Part shown: one piece after another, positions 7,336 to 14,569 of the stretch
Layout of the letters: every line of letters starts with the position of its first letter
Numbering within the stretch: the stretch's first letter is position 1
Assembly (NCBI GenBank): GCA_000438195.1
Contig: FR903063.1
Location: 1-15,292 of the forward strand
Length of the DNA stretch: 15,292 bases
Direction of reading: 5' to 3'
Source of the DNA: Mycoplasma sp. CAG:776
GTDB lineage: Bacteria; Bacillota_I; Bacilli_A; RF39; UBA660
Program-made: the position numbers and the translations under genes
The notes under the pieces: generated by a model
Seen by the model: the letters and a program-made list of their open reading frames with translations, nothing else
Told to the model about the DNA's origin: nothing
Databases searched by the model: none

Positions 7336-7695
7336 ATAATATTCGGACAAATGCTGCATAAATTTTTAATATGTAGAGGAAAGTCCATGCTCACACAGAC
7401 CTGTGATGGCTGTAGTGTTCGTGCTTAGGGAAAAAATAACCTAAGGTAGCTTAAAGCTAACGGCGAGAGAAACTTCTAAAAGCTAAGCTCATGAAGGAAT
7501 ATCTTGTAAAGTGCCATAGTAACGTACAAACTGGAAACAGTGGAAATGGAACGCGGTAAACCCCACGAGTGAGAAATCCAAAATATGGTAGGAGAGCTCT
7601 TACAAAAGAAAAAAATGGCGTAAGGGTCTAGTTATACTAGAAGATAAATATTTGTCGCCCGAAAGGGAACAGAACATGGCTTATGAATATTATTT
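7336..7695 (+). ncRNA. rnpB: RNase P RNA, type B (Bacillus class)
   Basis: Catalytic RNA that matures the 5' ends of tRNAs together with RnpA. Diagnostic blocks in order are GTAGAGGAAAGTCCATGCTC near 7373, TGTAGTGTTCGTGC near 7414, AAAGTGCCATAGTAACG near 7509, GGAACGCGGTAAACCCC near 7547, GAGTGAGAAATCCAAA near 7568, and the 3' ACAGAACATGGCTTA near 7670. These match the B. subtilis type-B RNA. The outer P1 helix is visible: AAATAATATTC (7334-7344) pairs over 11 bp with GAATATTATTT (7685-7695). The following T run makes this helix a likely terminator. The mature ends are good to about 5 nt. It touches the gpsB stop codon, so co-transcription followed by processing is possible. Confidence 0.95.
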
Positions 7696-7726
7696 TTTTA
7701 TTTTAAAAAGAAGGAGTGAGAAAACC

Positions 7727-8197
7727 TTGGATAGTATAGGGAGTTTGTTAAAAGAAACTCGAGAAGCATCAGGGGTAAGTATTGAAGAAGCAAGTGAAGA
7801 TTTAAATATCAATGCTAATTTTTTACTAAATATTGAAGAAGGAAAAATAGGCTGTTTTAAAGATATATTTGACCTAAAAGAATATATTAGTAGCTATGCT
7901 AAATATTTAGGTTTAGATAGCGATAAATTAATTGATGAATTTAATGAATATATGTTTGAATATACCTCTAAAATACCTGTAAAAGCCATTGAAAAAATTG
8001 CCAAAAAGGAAGCCAAAGAAGAAAATGATAAAATATCTAGTCCTTACACTAGAAAACCTAGAAAGCATAATAATGCTTATTATGTAGGTATCTATGTTGT
8101 AATATTTTTATTAGTTATATTAGCAATTGTTTGGAGTGTAAAGCAAATCACGATTGATAATCATGTGACTAGTGAAATAGGATATGTAAAGTTTTAG
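7727..8197 (+). CDS. rodZ: RodZ/YmfM-like helix-turn-helix membrane protein
   Basis: Bacterial RodZ links the MreB cytoskeleton to wall elongation. The 156-residue product has an N-terminal HTH_25-type domain (LLKETREASGVSIEEASEDL, then FLLNIEEG, to about residue 70), a basic linker, one membrane segment near 118-138 (YYVGIYVVIFLLVILAIVW) and an outside tail of only about 18 residues. The outer domain of longer RodZ proteins is absent. I chose the TTG at 7727, which follows AGGAG at 7712-7716; an in-frame ATG further up at 7652 lies inside rnpB and cannot be the start. pgsA follows after 9 bp, the same order as ymfM-pgsA of B. subtilis. Confidence 0.78.
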   Translation: MDSIGSLLKETREASGVSIEEASEDLNINANFLLNIEEGKIGCFKDIFDLKEYISSYAKYLGLDSDKLIDEFNEYMFEYTSKIPVKAIEKIAKKEAKEENDKISSPYTRKPRKHNNAYYVGIYVVIFLLVILAIVWSVKQITIDNHVTSEIGYVKF

Positions 8198-8206
8198 GAG
8201 GGTATT

Positions 8207-8800
8207 ATGAATTTACCAAATAAATTAACAATCGGAAGAATTATAACAGCCATTATTATTTTAATTATGCTAATCATTCCTTGGTATAATCTAGGAATAA
8301 ATTTTCCAACTTTTAATGTAGCAGGAAAAATTATAGTAGATTTAAAATATATTATTGCTGGAATATTATTTGTTTTAGCAGCCTTAACTGACTTTTTAGA
8401 TGGGCATATTGCTCGAAGTAGAAATCTTGTAACAGATTTTGGAAAAGTAATGGATGCGATTGCTGACAAAGTATTAGTAAATGGTTTATTAATTATTCTT
8501 GCTTACGATGGATTTATCAGTATTGCAATACCAGTAATTATTATTACCAGAGATATATTTGTTGATTCATTCAAAATGGCTAGTGGTAAAAAAGGAAAAG
8601 TTGTTGCTGCATCATTTACCGGAAAAGCTAAAACAATGTGTATGATGATAGGAATGGCTTTAACTATGTTTTATAATTTGCCATTTGAATTAATTGGTAT
8701 TAATGTTGGATATGCGCTAATTATTATTGCAACCATTTTATCTATTATAAGTGCATGTCAGTATTACTATAATACAAAAGATACCTTTAAAGCCAAATAA
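8207..8800 (+). CDS. pgsA: CDP-diacylglycerol--glycerol-3-phosphate 3-phosphatidyltransferase
   Basis: Makes phosphatidylglycerol phosphate, the committed step to phosphatidylglycerol and cardiolipin, in the membrane. The 197-residue product carries the complete CDP-alcohol phosphotransferase signature: D62-F-L-D65-G66-H-I-A69-R70, then eight residues, G79, D83 and D87. LTIGRI near the N-terminus is also typical, and hydrophobic segments cover much of the rest. The SD GGAGGG lies just before the start and 9 bp after the RodZ-like gene, so the two are co-transcribed. A terminator overlaps the end. Confidence 0.93.
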   Translation: MNLPNKLTIGRIITAIIILIMLIIPWYNLGINFPTFNVAGKIIVDLKYIIAGILFVLAALTDFLDGHIARSRNLVTDFGKVMDAIADKVLVNGLLIILAYDGFISIAIPVIIITRDIFVDSFKMASGKKGKVVAASFTGKAKTMCMMIGMALTMFYNLPFELIGINVGYALIIIATILSIISACQYYYNTKDTFKAK

Positions 8801-8821
8801 AAGCTATAAAAGGCTTTTTTA
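8789..8821 (+). terminator. Terminator of rodZ-pgsA
   Basis: AAAGCC (8789-8794) can pair with GGCTTT (8812-8817), or AAAAGC (8799-8804) with GCTTTT (8813-8818). Both lead into a T run. The stem is short, so efficiency is uncertain. Confidence 0.6.
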
Positions 8822-8846
8822 TTTTTTAGAAGAAATGGGGGATATT

Positions 8847-9989
8847 ATGTTTTTAAAAATGAAAATAAAATATTTATTCATAATAAGAGATTATGAATGT
8901 TTAAAAAAATTAATTGTATTGCATGATGAAATCATAAAATATTTAAATGATAAAGAGATAGAAGAATTATTAAATTTTGCTGTGAAAGAAAAAGAGATAA
9001 TTCTGTTTAATGCTTTATTAATATTTATATCAGAAAGTAAAAAAGATGGAATAGTGCAAAATAATGTATCTTATTATTTGCAAAGAGCTTTAGAAAATCC
9101 TATCTTTTTATATAGTTTATCAAGATATTTATCTCAAAATAGTAAAGAATATTTATGGGAGATAGAAAAGATTAAACAGAATTTATCAGAGAAGCCTTTA
9201 TCAGAAATCACAATATATATTTTGTCATTACCGGGATTTTATGATAAGAAAATAGAAAATAGAATCATCAAAAATAAAAATCCTCACTTTCTATTTAATT
9301 TACTTCAGAATAAAACTATATTAGAAACAAGAATAATATTACTAAAATATTTAAGAACAACACCTAAGCCTAAACAAATATACTATTTAGCGCAATGCTT
9401 AGCTTCATCAGAAGAACAATTAGCAGAATTAAAATCTATCGTAATAAATATAGAGATTGATAAGGTTTTAAAAAGTCAATATTTACTAGCAATATTAGAA
9501 GAAAGTCTTGAAAAAGAACCTGATCTTGTTTTAGTGCGAAAGATAATAGATTTAAATAACTTTTTGACTGTAGATCACTTAATGAAGAAAATATCGCAAG
9601 AGCATCAAGCTGTTTTAATTAGTCAATATAAGGATGAAAATGTAAATGAAATTTTATTTACTTTAGCATGTACAACTAATTGTGAAGAAACACTACCATT
9701 AATTGACAAAATATTAGAGAATATTAGTGAATCTAATTTAATAATTTTGCTAAGTAATGTAGATCCAAAATATTTTTCACACATTGTTATAGAAGCCATA
9801 AAAGAAGAAAATATGTGTTTAAAAATAATCAATAAACTATATTTAATGGGTTCTAATAGATATGAATGGATAATAAATTATATTATGAGCGAAAATAATA
9901 ATTTAGTAAGTAAAGAAAAAAAGGCACAACTATTAGAAGCTATGAAAAAAATAGAAGGAAATGAACCAAGAAAAAGAACCTTGACATAA
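8847..9989 (+). CDS. Unrecognised protein, probably an alpha-helical repeat protein
   Basis: I do not recognise this family. The 380-residue product is soluble-looking, with no signal peptide or membrane segment, rich in Leu, Ile, Lys, Glu and Asn, and predicted by eye to be almost wholly helical. Short amphipathic helices recur with polar loops (for example ECLKKLIVLHDEIIKYL, EIEELLNFAVKEKEIILFNAL, QIYYLAQCLASSEEQLAELK). This suggests an alpha-solenoid of the HEAT/ARM kind, perhaps a scaffold or adaptor. The tail is basic (EPRKRTLT). I chose the ATG at 8847, with GGGGGA just before it, over an in-frame ATG at 8751 inside pgsA. It follows the pgsA terminator; the reading frame is intact and its base composition matches the neighbours, so it is probably a real lineage gene. 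Confidence 0.7.
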   Translation: MFLKMKIKYLFIIRDYECLKKLIVLHDEIIKYLNDKEIEELLNFAVKEKEIILFNALLIFISESKKDGIVQNNVSYYLQRALENPIFLYSLSRYLSQNSKEYLWEIEKIKQNLSEKPLSEITIYILSLPGFYDKKIENRIIKNKNPHFLFNLLQNKTILETRIILLKYLRTTPKPKQIYYLAQCLASSEEQLAELKSIVINIEIDKVLKSQYLLAILEESLEKEPDLVLVRKIIDLNNFLTVDHLMKKISQEHQAVLISQYKDENVNEILFTLACTTNCEETLPLIDKILENISESNLIILLSNVDPKYFSHIVIEAIKEENMCLKIINKLYLMGSNRYEWIINYIMSENNNLVSKEKKAQLLEAMKKIEGNEPRKRTLT

Positions 9990-10009
9990 CATTCATTTTA
10001 TATTAGTAT
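9981..10009 (+). promoter_or_regulatory. Possible promoter of the HD-domain gene
   Basis: TTGACA (9981-9986) overlaps the stop codon of the preceding gene. TAGTAT lies 17 bp downstream (10004-10009) and matches the -10 consensus at four of six bases. Tentative. Confidence 0.35.
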
Positions 10010-10048
10010 TTTAATAGTTATACAGAAAAGAAAATAGGGAGATTAATC

Positions 10049-10600
10049 ATGAAGATAAGAAATAGGGTTGTTGAAGATTTAGTGTTTAAAAGTTATTTAG
10101 AAGAAATTATGAATAAAAAGAAATATTTAAAAATGAATCGTTTTATTCAACATGGAAATACAACATGTCTACTACATAGTATAGCAGTTGCTTATTTTTC
10201 TTATCGTTTTTGTAAATTCTTTAAAATAAAAGTACATGAAAAAGAGTTAATTAGAGGCGCACTATTACATGATTATTTTTTGTATGATTGGCATGCTAAA
10301 TATAAACCAACAAAAGATATAGGACTTCATGGTCGTATTCATCCAACGATTGCCTTGTTTAATGCACGAAAGGATTATAATATTAACCGAATTGAAGCTG
10401 ATATAATATCTAAGCATATGTTTCCTCTTACTTTTACACCACCTAAATATCGTGAAAGTGTAATAGTGTGTATTGTAGATAAGTTTTGTAGTATTTATGA
10501 AGTTTTTAGTAAAAAAGCTTATGTTGAAATAGCTTTAAAATTAGCAAATACGAAAAAGGAAAGAAGAACTCTATCTAAGAGAATAAACCTATATAATTAG
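10049..10600 (+). CDS. HD-domain protein (metal-dependent phosphohydrolase)
   Basis: A 183-residue protein with the ordered HD-superfamily metal ligands: His 43 (CLLHSIAVAYFSYRF), the His-Asp doublet 74-75 (GALLHDYFLYDWH), His 123 (IISKHMFPL) and Asp 144 (IVDKFCSIYEVF). Such enzymes hydrolyse phosphoester bonds, often in nucleotides; the substrate cannot be read from the sequence. It is close to small HD proteins of Firmicutes annotated only by domain. The SD AGGGAG precedes the ATG by about 7 nt. It has its own terminator and is separate from the sporulation/Era operon that follows. Confidence 0.82.
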   Translation: MKIRNRVVEDLVFKSYLEEIMNKKKYLKMNRFIQHGNTTCLLHSIAVAYFSYRFCKFFKIKVHEKELIRGALLHDYFLYDWHAKYKPTKDIGLHGRIHPTIALFNARKDYNINRIEADIISKHMFPLTFTPPKYRESVIVCIVDKFCSIYEVFSKKAYVEIALKLANTKKERRTLSKRINLYN

Positions 10601-10608
10601 GTTTTTTT
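10585..10608 (+). terminator. Terminator of the HD-domain gene
   Basis: AAACCTA (10585-10591) pairs perfectly with TAGGTTT (10598-10604) around a 6-nt loop, followed by more T. The stop codon lies in the right arm. Confidence 0.78.
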
Positions 10609-10645
10609 AATACCTTTTTTGCATAAAATGATAGGGGTGAAGTTT

Positions 10646-10888
10646 ATGCGAATGATAAAAAACTTACAAAACTTCTTATATGATCAAGAATACTATATTG
10701 ATCTTTTTAATAATTGTTTGCATGTTTACTATTATTTAGATTTATTAAGTTTAAGTGATACATATATTGAGTTAAAATTAAAAGAGTTTATCTTAAAAAT
10801 AGAAGGAGAAAACTTAGTAATTAGAAATATGGATAAAAATGAGATATTAATAAAAGGAATTATTCATAATATGAGGTTTGTAAGATGA
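10646..10888 (+). CDS. yqfC: Sporulation protein YqfC
   Basis: Small protein of the YqfC family (about 90 residues in B. subtilis), paired with yqfD in endospore formers and reported there in the SigmaE regulon. The 80-residue product keeps the family pattern: LHVYYYLDLLSLSDTYIEL, then KLKEFILKIEGENLVIRN and EILIKGIIHNMRF. Its biochemical role is unknown. I chose the ATG at 10646, preceded by AGGGGTGA (10633-10640); the in-frame ATG at 10619 sits in the tail of the preceding terminator. The end overlaps yqfD as ATGA, so the two are translationally coupled. Confidence 0.82.
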   Translation: MRMIKNLQNFLYDQEYYIDLFNNCLHVYYYLDLLSLSDTYIELKLKEFILKIEGENLVIRNMDKNEILIKGIIHNMRFVR

Positions 10889-12072
10889 AAAGATATTTAT
10901 TAGTTCGCATAAAAACAACGAAGAAAACGAATTGCCTATTAAAATTAAATCGTCTAAATGTAGATATAAAAGAAATACAATATGAAAGCGAATACTTAAA
11001 ATTTCAAATGTTAGAGCAAGATCTAAAGAAAGTAAAAAAGTATTTAGTAAGTTATGAAATAGAAATTATAGATGAAACAGGAATTTATAAATTAAAAAAG
11101 GAATTAAAGAAAAATAATTTAATCATTATTGGTATTATATTTGCAAGTATTGTTTTTCTAATTTTATCAAATGTCATTGTAAAAATAAATGTAATACATG
11201 AGAACAGTGAATTAAGAGAACTAATTATGGATTCTTTAAAAGAAAAAGGCGTAACTACTTTAAGCTTTAAAAAAAGTTATGACGAATATGAAGCTATTAT
11301 TGAAAGCATAAAAGAAGAATATCCTGATCAAATTGAATGGTTAGAAATAGATGTAGAAGGAATGGTCATCAATGTTCGAGTAGAAGAAAGAATAATAAAT
11401 AACTATGAAAAAGATTACAGTACTTGTCATATTGTTGCAAGTAAATCAGGAATTATAAAAAGTATTAAATCAACAAAAGGAGTAGTAGAAGTAAGTATAA
11501 ATGATTATGTAAAAAAAGGAGATATCTTAATTAATGGGAGTATTAAATTAAATGATGAAGTAAAAGAAAATGTATGTGCAAGCGGTAGTGTTTATGCTGA
11601 GGTCTGGTATAATGTAAATGCTAATGTTCCCATTTCTGAAAAAACATATCAAAACACAGGTAAAATGCGTTATAATTTAATGATAAAAAATAATTCTAAA
11701 GAAACAGTTTTATTAAAAAGCAGGATTGGTGAAGAAAAAAGAGTAGAAAATATTTTATTATTTCGCTTTTTTGGTATAGAAATTTATCTTCAAAAAGAGT
11801 ATGAAATAAAAGAAGAAACATACACTTATACAGAGGAAGAAGCTACTAATAAATTAATAGAATTAGTAGAAGAAAAATTAGAATTAAAACTAGACAATTT
11901 TGAAAGTATTATTGATGAAAAAGTCTTGCAAAAAGAGCTAAAAAATAATAAACTATATATAGATATGTTTATCGCTGTAAAAGAACAAATAGGAGTAAAA
12001 GAATACTTTAATGAGTCTAGGAGTGATATAAGTGATGAAGAACATAATGAACATACTAACGGAATCAATTGA
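10885..12072 (+). CDS. yqfD: Sporulation protein YqfD
   Basis: Membrane protein required for sporulation in B. subtilis, where it belongs to the SigmaE regulon; its mechanism is unknown. The 395 residues are close to the family length (about 398). The product has an N-terminal cytoplasmic part (1-77), one membrane segment (78-98, LIIIGIIFASIVFLILSNVI) and a large outer region. The outer region includes a POTRA-like start (IHENSELRELIMDSLKEKGV) and a segment with KSGIIKSIKSTKGVVEVSINDYVKKGDILINGS, abbreviated here as KSGIIK..VKKGDILING, like a lipoyl/hybrid fold. That last comparison is mine. The start codon overlaps the yqfC stop. The last 41 nt overlap the next gene. Confidence 0.88.
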   Translation: MKRYLLVRIKTTKKTNCLLKLNRLNVDIKEIQYESEYLKFQMLEQDLKKVKKYLVSYEIEIIDETGIYKLKKELKKNNLIIIGIIFASIVFLILSNVIVKINVIHENSELRELIMDSLKEKGVTTLSFKKSYDEYEAIIESIKEEYPDQIEWLEIDVEGMVINVRVEERIINNYEKDYSTCHIVASKSGIIKSIKSTKGVVEVSINDYVKKGDILINGSIKLNDEVKENVCASGSVYAEVWYNVNANVPISEKTYQNTGKMRYNLMIKNNSKETVLLKSRIGEEKRVENILLFRFFGIEIYLQKEYEIKEETYTYTEEEATNKLIELVEEKLELKLDNFESIIDEKVLQKELKNNKLYIDMFIAVKEQIGVKEYFNESRSDISDEEHNEHTNGIN

Positions 12073-12658
12073 TAATATGTGGCCTATGCTAACTATTTTT
12101 TTAGTAGTTATCGCTGTTGTACGTATCGCTGCAATTCGCAATAATAATGAAAAATTAGTGTTTTATAAAGAATTTTCTAATCTTTTATTTATTATCTATA
12201 TTTTATTACTATATGAGTTGTTAACTAGATCGGAATTAAATACAGTAAGAGGGTATAATTTAGTTCCTTTTACAGAAATATTTAGGTATGAAATTGGTTC
12301 TCAAGCTTTCTTAATGAATGTGGTTGGCAATATTGTTATTTTCATCCCTTTTGGTTATTTAATATCTACTTATATCAAGCCCAAAAGAATACTTACCATT
12401 TTAATAGTAAGTGTTATAACATCGGCAACGGTAGAATCAGTACAATTATGTATTGGCAGAAGTTTTGATATAGACGACATTATTTTAAATTCATTAGGTG
12501 CCATTATTGGTTTCCTTCTCTATGTGGCCTTAAATGCCATCAAAAAATATTTACCAGGAATTTTTGCTAAAGATATAATATATAATATTTTATGTTTAAT
12601 TATTTTAGCAATTATGGTATTATATTTACTTAGCAGGATGGGGGTAAATATTATATGA
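12032..12658 (+). CDS. VanZ-family membrane protein
   Basis: A 208-residue polytopic protein with about six hydrophobic segments (near 18-36, 46-64, 96-116, 119-139, 150-170 and 183-202). It has the VanZ-family pattern NLVPF, NVVGNIVIFIPFGYL, then VESVQL..GRSFDIDDIILNSLGAIIGF. The family is named for teicoplanin-resistance VanZ, but most chromosomal members have no known role. The start is GTG at 12032, 8 nt after AGGAG (12019-12023); the ATG one codon later is the alternative. It overlaps yqfD by 41 nt and ybeY by 4 nt, so it is firmly part of the operon. In B. subtilis this position between yqfD and ybeY holds phoH and yqfF, both missing here. Confidence 0.85.
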   Translation: MMKNIMNILTESIDNMWPMLTIFLVVIAVVRIAAIRNNNEKLVFYKEFSNLLFIIYILLLYELLTRSELNTVRGYNLVPFTEIFRYEIGSQAFLMNVVGNIVIFIPFGYLISTYIKPKRILTILIVSVITSATVESVQLCIGRSFDIDDIILNSLGAIIGFLLYVALNAIKKYLPGIFAKDIIYNILCLIILAIMVLYLLSRMGVNII

Positions 12659-13101
12659 GAAATACCTATGAAATAAATGATTTAATAGGGGTAGATTTTA
12701 ATTATGATTATTTAGATGATGTCATTAAAAGAGTACTAAAACATGAAGAAGTAAAGAATGCTTATTTTAGTATTATATTTGTCGATTTAGAGGAGATCCA
12801 AAGAATTAATAAAGAGTATCGTGGGTTAGATCGCATAACAGATGTAATATCATTTGCCCTAGAAGATACAGAAGATCATATCGATAATAATGTACGAATA
12901 TTAGGAGATATATATATATGTATTCCCCAAATGAAAGAACAGGCAAATGTCTATGGTCATAGTATAAAAAGAGAATTAAGCTTTTTAACCGTTCATGGAT
13001 TACTTCATTTATTAGGGTATGATCATATGAATAAAGAAGAAGAAAAAATAATGTTTGGATTACAGGAGTTGGTATTAAATGAGGCCGGAATCACAAGATA
13101 A
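12655..13101 (+). CDS. ybeY: Endoribonuclease YbeY
   Basis: Zinc endoribonuclease that acts in 16S rRNA 3'-end maturation and ribosome quality control. The 148-residue product has the substrate-groove block NKEYRGLDRITDVISFAL (about 52-69), LGDIYICI, and the zinc motif HGLLHLLGYDH, with ligands His 114, His 118 and His 124. Its length is typical. It starts within the VanZ stop (ATGA) and its end overlaps dgkA by 23 nt. The ybeY-dgkA-era order is conserved across Firmicutes. Confidence 0.94.
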   Translation: MRNTYEINDLIGVDFNYDYLDDVIKRVLKHEEVKNAYFSIIFVDLEEIQRINKEYRGLDRITDVISFALEDTEDHIDNNVRILGDIYICIPQMKEQANVYGHSIKRELSFLTVHGLLHLLGYDHMNKEEEKIMFGLQELVLNEAGITR

Positions 13102-13507
13102 GAAAGAGAAATTTGAAAGAGAAAAAGTAAAAGTATATGGACCAATGCGCTTCATTAAAAGTATAAAATATTCTTTAGATGGGTTATTTTATGCTTATCG
13201 TTATGAACAAAGTTTATGGATTCATGGTTTTGCGGTATTAATGGCTATAATTTTAGGGATTATTTTCCAAATTAAATTATCAGAATGGGCCATAATTTTT
13301 ATTGCTTTAGGAATTATTTTAGCTTTGGAGTTGATTAATACAGCCATAGAAGCAGCGGTTGATTTAACAACTACAGAAATTCATCCTTTAGCTAAAGTAG
13401 CGAAGGATTGTGGATCAGCAGCTAGTTTTGTTATGTCTATTGTTTCAATTGTAATTAGTTTGTTTGTTTTTGGTCCATATTTTTTAGAATTATTTAAAAT
13501 GTTATAG
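13079..13507 (+). CDS. dgkA: Undecaprenol/diacylglycerol kinase, DgkA family
   Basis: Small membrane kinase. In Gram-positive bacteria the family phosphorylates undecaprenol to supply the lipid carrier for wall synthesis. The 142-residue product has an N-terminal charged stretch of about 22 residues, the amphipathic block FIKSIKYSLDGLFYAY, three hydrophobic segments, and the active-site region ELINTAIEAAVDL..IHPLAKVAKDCGSAA. The family usually reads AKDxAAGAVL where this has AKDCGSAASF, a mild departure. The ATG at 13079 has AGGAG 10 nt upstream; a shorter start at 13145 has no good SD. The gene overlaps ybeY and lies 9 bp before era. The cdd gene found here in Bacillus is absent. Confidence 0.9.
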   Translation: MRPESQDKKEKFEREKVKVYGPMRFIKSIKYSLDGLFYAYRYEQSLWIHGFAVLMAIILGIIFQIKLSEWAIIFIALGIILALELINTAIEAAVDLTTTEIHPLAKVAKDCGSAASFVMSIVSIVISLFVFGPYFLELFKML

Positions 13508-13516
13508 GAGGTAATT

Positions 13517-14398
13517 ATGAAAAGTGGTTTTGTAAGCTTAATAGGAAGACCAAATGTTGGAAAATCCACACTATTAAATACATTAATAAATGAAAAAGTT
13601 GCAATTACTAGCAAAGTAGCGGGGACAACCCGTAACATTATCCAAGGCATTTATAATGAAGATGATTATCAAATTGTTTTCATGGATACGCCAGGAATAA
13701 TAAGACCGATGAATAAACTAGGAAAAATAACAAATAAACAAGCGATTTCTTTAGTAAAAGATATTGATTGCCTGCTATTTGTCGTAGATGCTTCGACTGG
13801 ACTTGGAGCAGGGGATAAATTTATTATGGATGTTTTAAAAAAAACTGATTCTCCTGTAATATTAGTTTTAAATAAAATTGATAAAATAAGCAATGAAGAT
13901 ATTTTATATAATATAGCCGAATATAAAGATTTATATCCTTTTGCCGAAATAGTACCAATATCTGCATTAACAAAAGATAATGTAACTAGATTAATAGAAG
14001 TAATAAAAAAGTATTTAAAAGATGATGTAAAGTATTTTCCTGAAAATATGAAAACAAGTAATAGTAAATATTTTATGATTAGTGAAATTGTAAGAGAAAA
14101 ATTATTTGATGTAACTCTTGAAGAAATCCCTCATAGTCTAACCTGTCATACTTCATTTTATGAAGAAAAAAAAGATATTATTAATATTAATGTAGATATT
14201 ATAGTAGATAGAGATACTATCAAAAAGATCATTATTGGCAAAAAAGGTGAAAGACTAAAAGAAGTAGGAACGAAAGCCAGGATTGAATTAGAGAGTATGC
14301 TTGGTAAAAAAGTATACTTAGAATTATTTGTCAAAACAATAAAAAATTGGAAAGATAAAGAAAAATATATTAAAGAATTAGGATTTTTAGATTATTAA
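13517..14398 (+). CDS. era: GTPase Era
   Basis: Ribosome-associated GTPase for 30S assembly that binds the 3' end of 16S rRNA. The 293-residue product has G1 GRPNVGKS (10-17), an Era-type G2 with AGTTRN (35-40), G3 DTPG (57-60), G4 NKID (119-122) and G5 SAL. The C-terminal KH domain includes IIIGKKGERLKEVGTKARI and ends in the Era-typical VKTIKNWKDKEKYIKELGF. The length is standard. A strong SD (AGGAGG, 13507-13512) precedes the ATG. It ends the tightly overlapping part of the operon; yqzL follows after 52 nt. Confidence 0.96.
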   Translation: MKSGFVSLIGRPNVGKSTLLNTLINEKVAITSKVAGTTRNIIQGIYNEDDYQIVFMDTPGIIRPMNKLGKITNKQAISLVKDIDCLLFVVDASTGLGAGDKFIMDVLKKTDSPVILVLNKIDKISNEDILYNIAEYKDLYPFAEIVPISALTKDNVTRLIEVIKKYLKDDVKYFPENMKTSNSKYFMISEIVREKLFDVTLEEIPHSLTCHTSFYEEKKDIININVDIIVDRDTIKKIIIGKKGERLKEVGTKARIELESMLGKKVYLELFVKTIKNWKDKEKYIKELGFLDY

Positions 14399-14450
14399 TG
14401 AATAAAAAAATTCATGTTAGCTCATAATTAAAATAGAAAGGTTGAGAAAC

Positions 14451-14543
14451 ATGAATAAAAAGGAAGCCTGGAAAAAATTTCAAAAATCCGGAAAGATAGA
14501 AGATTATTTAACATATAAAGAAATTGAAAGAAACGAAAAATAG
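14451..14543 (+). CDS. yqzL: YqzL-like micro-protein (30 residues)
   Basis: A very short open frame immediately after era. The product reads M-N-K-K-E-A-W then KKFQKSGKIEDYLTYKEIE. It matches the YqzL family (about 47 residues in B. subtilis) in the pattern W..F..(S/T)G.(I/V)..YL..KE(I/L)E, and in B. subtilis yqzL also sits directly downstream of era. AAAGG lies about 10 nt before the ATG. It is shorter than family members and its function is unknown. recO, normally next, is not here. A terminator overlaps the stop. Confidence 0.78.
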   Translation: MNKKEAWKKFQKSGKIEDYLTYKEIERNEK

Positions 14544-14569
14544 TTCAAAATTAATATGAACTATTTTTT
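14536..14569. terminator. Bidirectional terminator between yqzL and the HTH gene
   Basis: AAAAATAGTTCA (14536-14547) pairs perfectly over 12 bp with TGAACTATTTTT (14557-14568) around a 9-nt loop. It has A on the left and T on the right, so it can stop transcription from both sides. It covers the stop codons of both converging genes. Confidence 0.82.

Noticed and set aside
7652..7726. ATG start for the RodZ-like gene at 7652
   Set aside because: This stretch is the 3' domain of RNase P RNA, which is clearly recognisable; the SD-preceded TTG at 7727 fits the HTH domain boundary.
8751..8846. ATG start at 8751 for the helical-repeat protein
   Set aside because: It lies within pgsA and upstream of its terminator; a good SD precedes the ATG at 8847.
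10600..10645. SigmaE-type promoter for yqfC (CATAAAAT at 10622-10629 as -10)
   Set aside because: There is no SigmaE -35-like sequence at the right distance, and transcription would start inside the SD.
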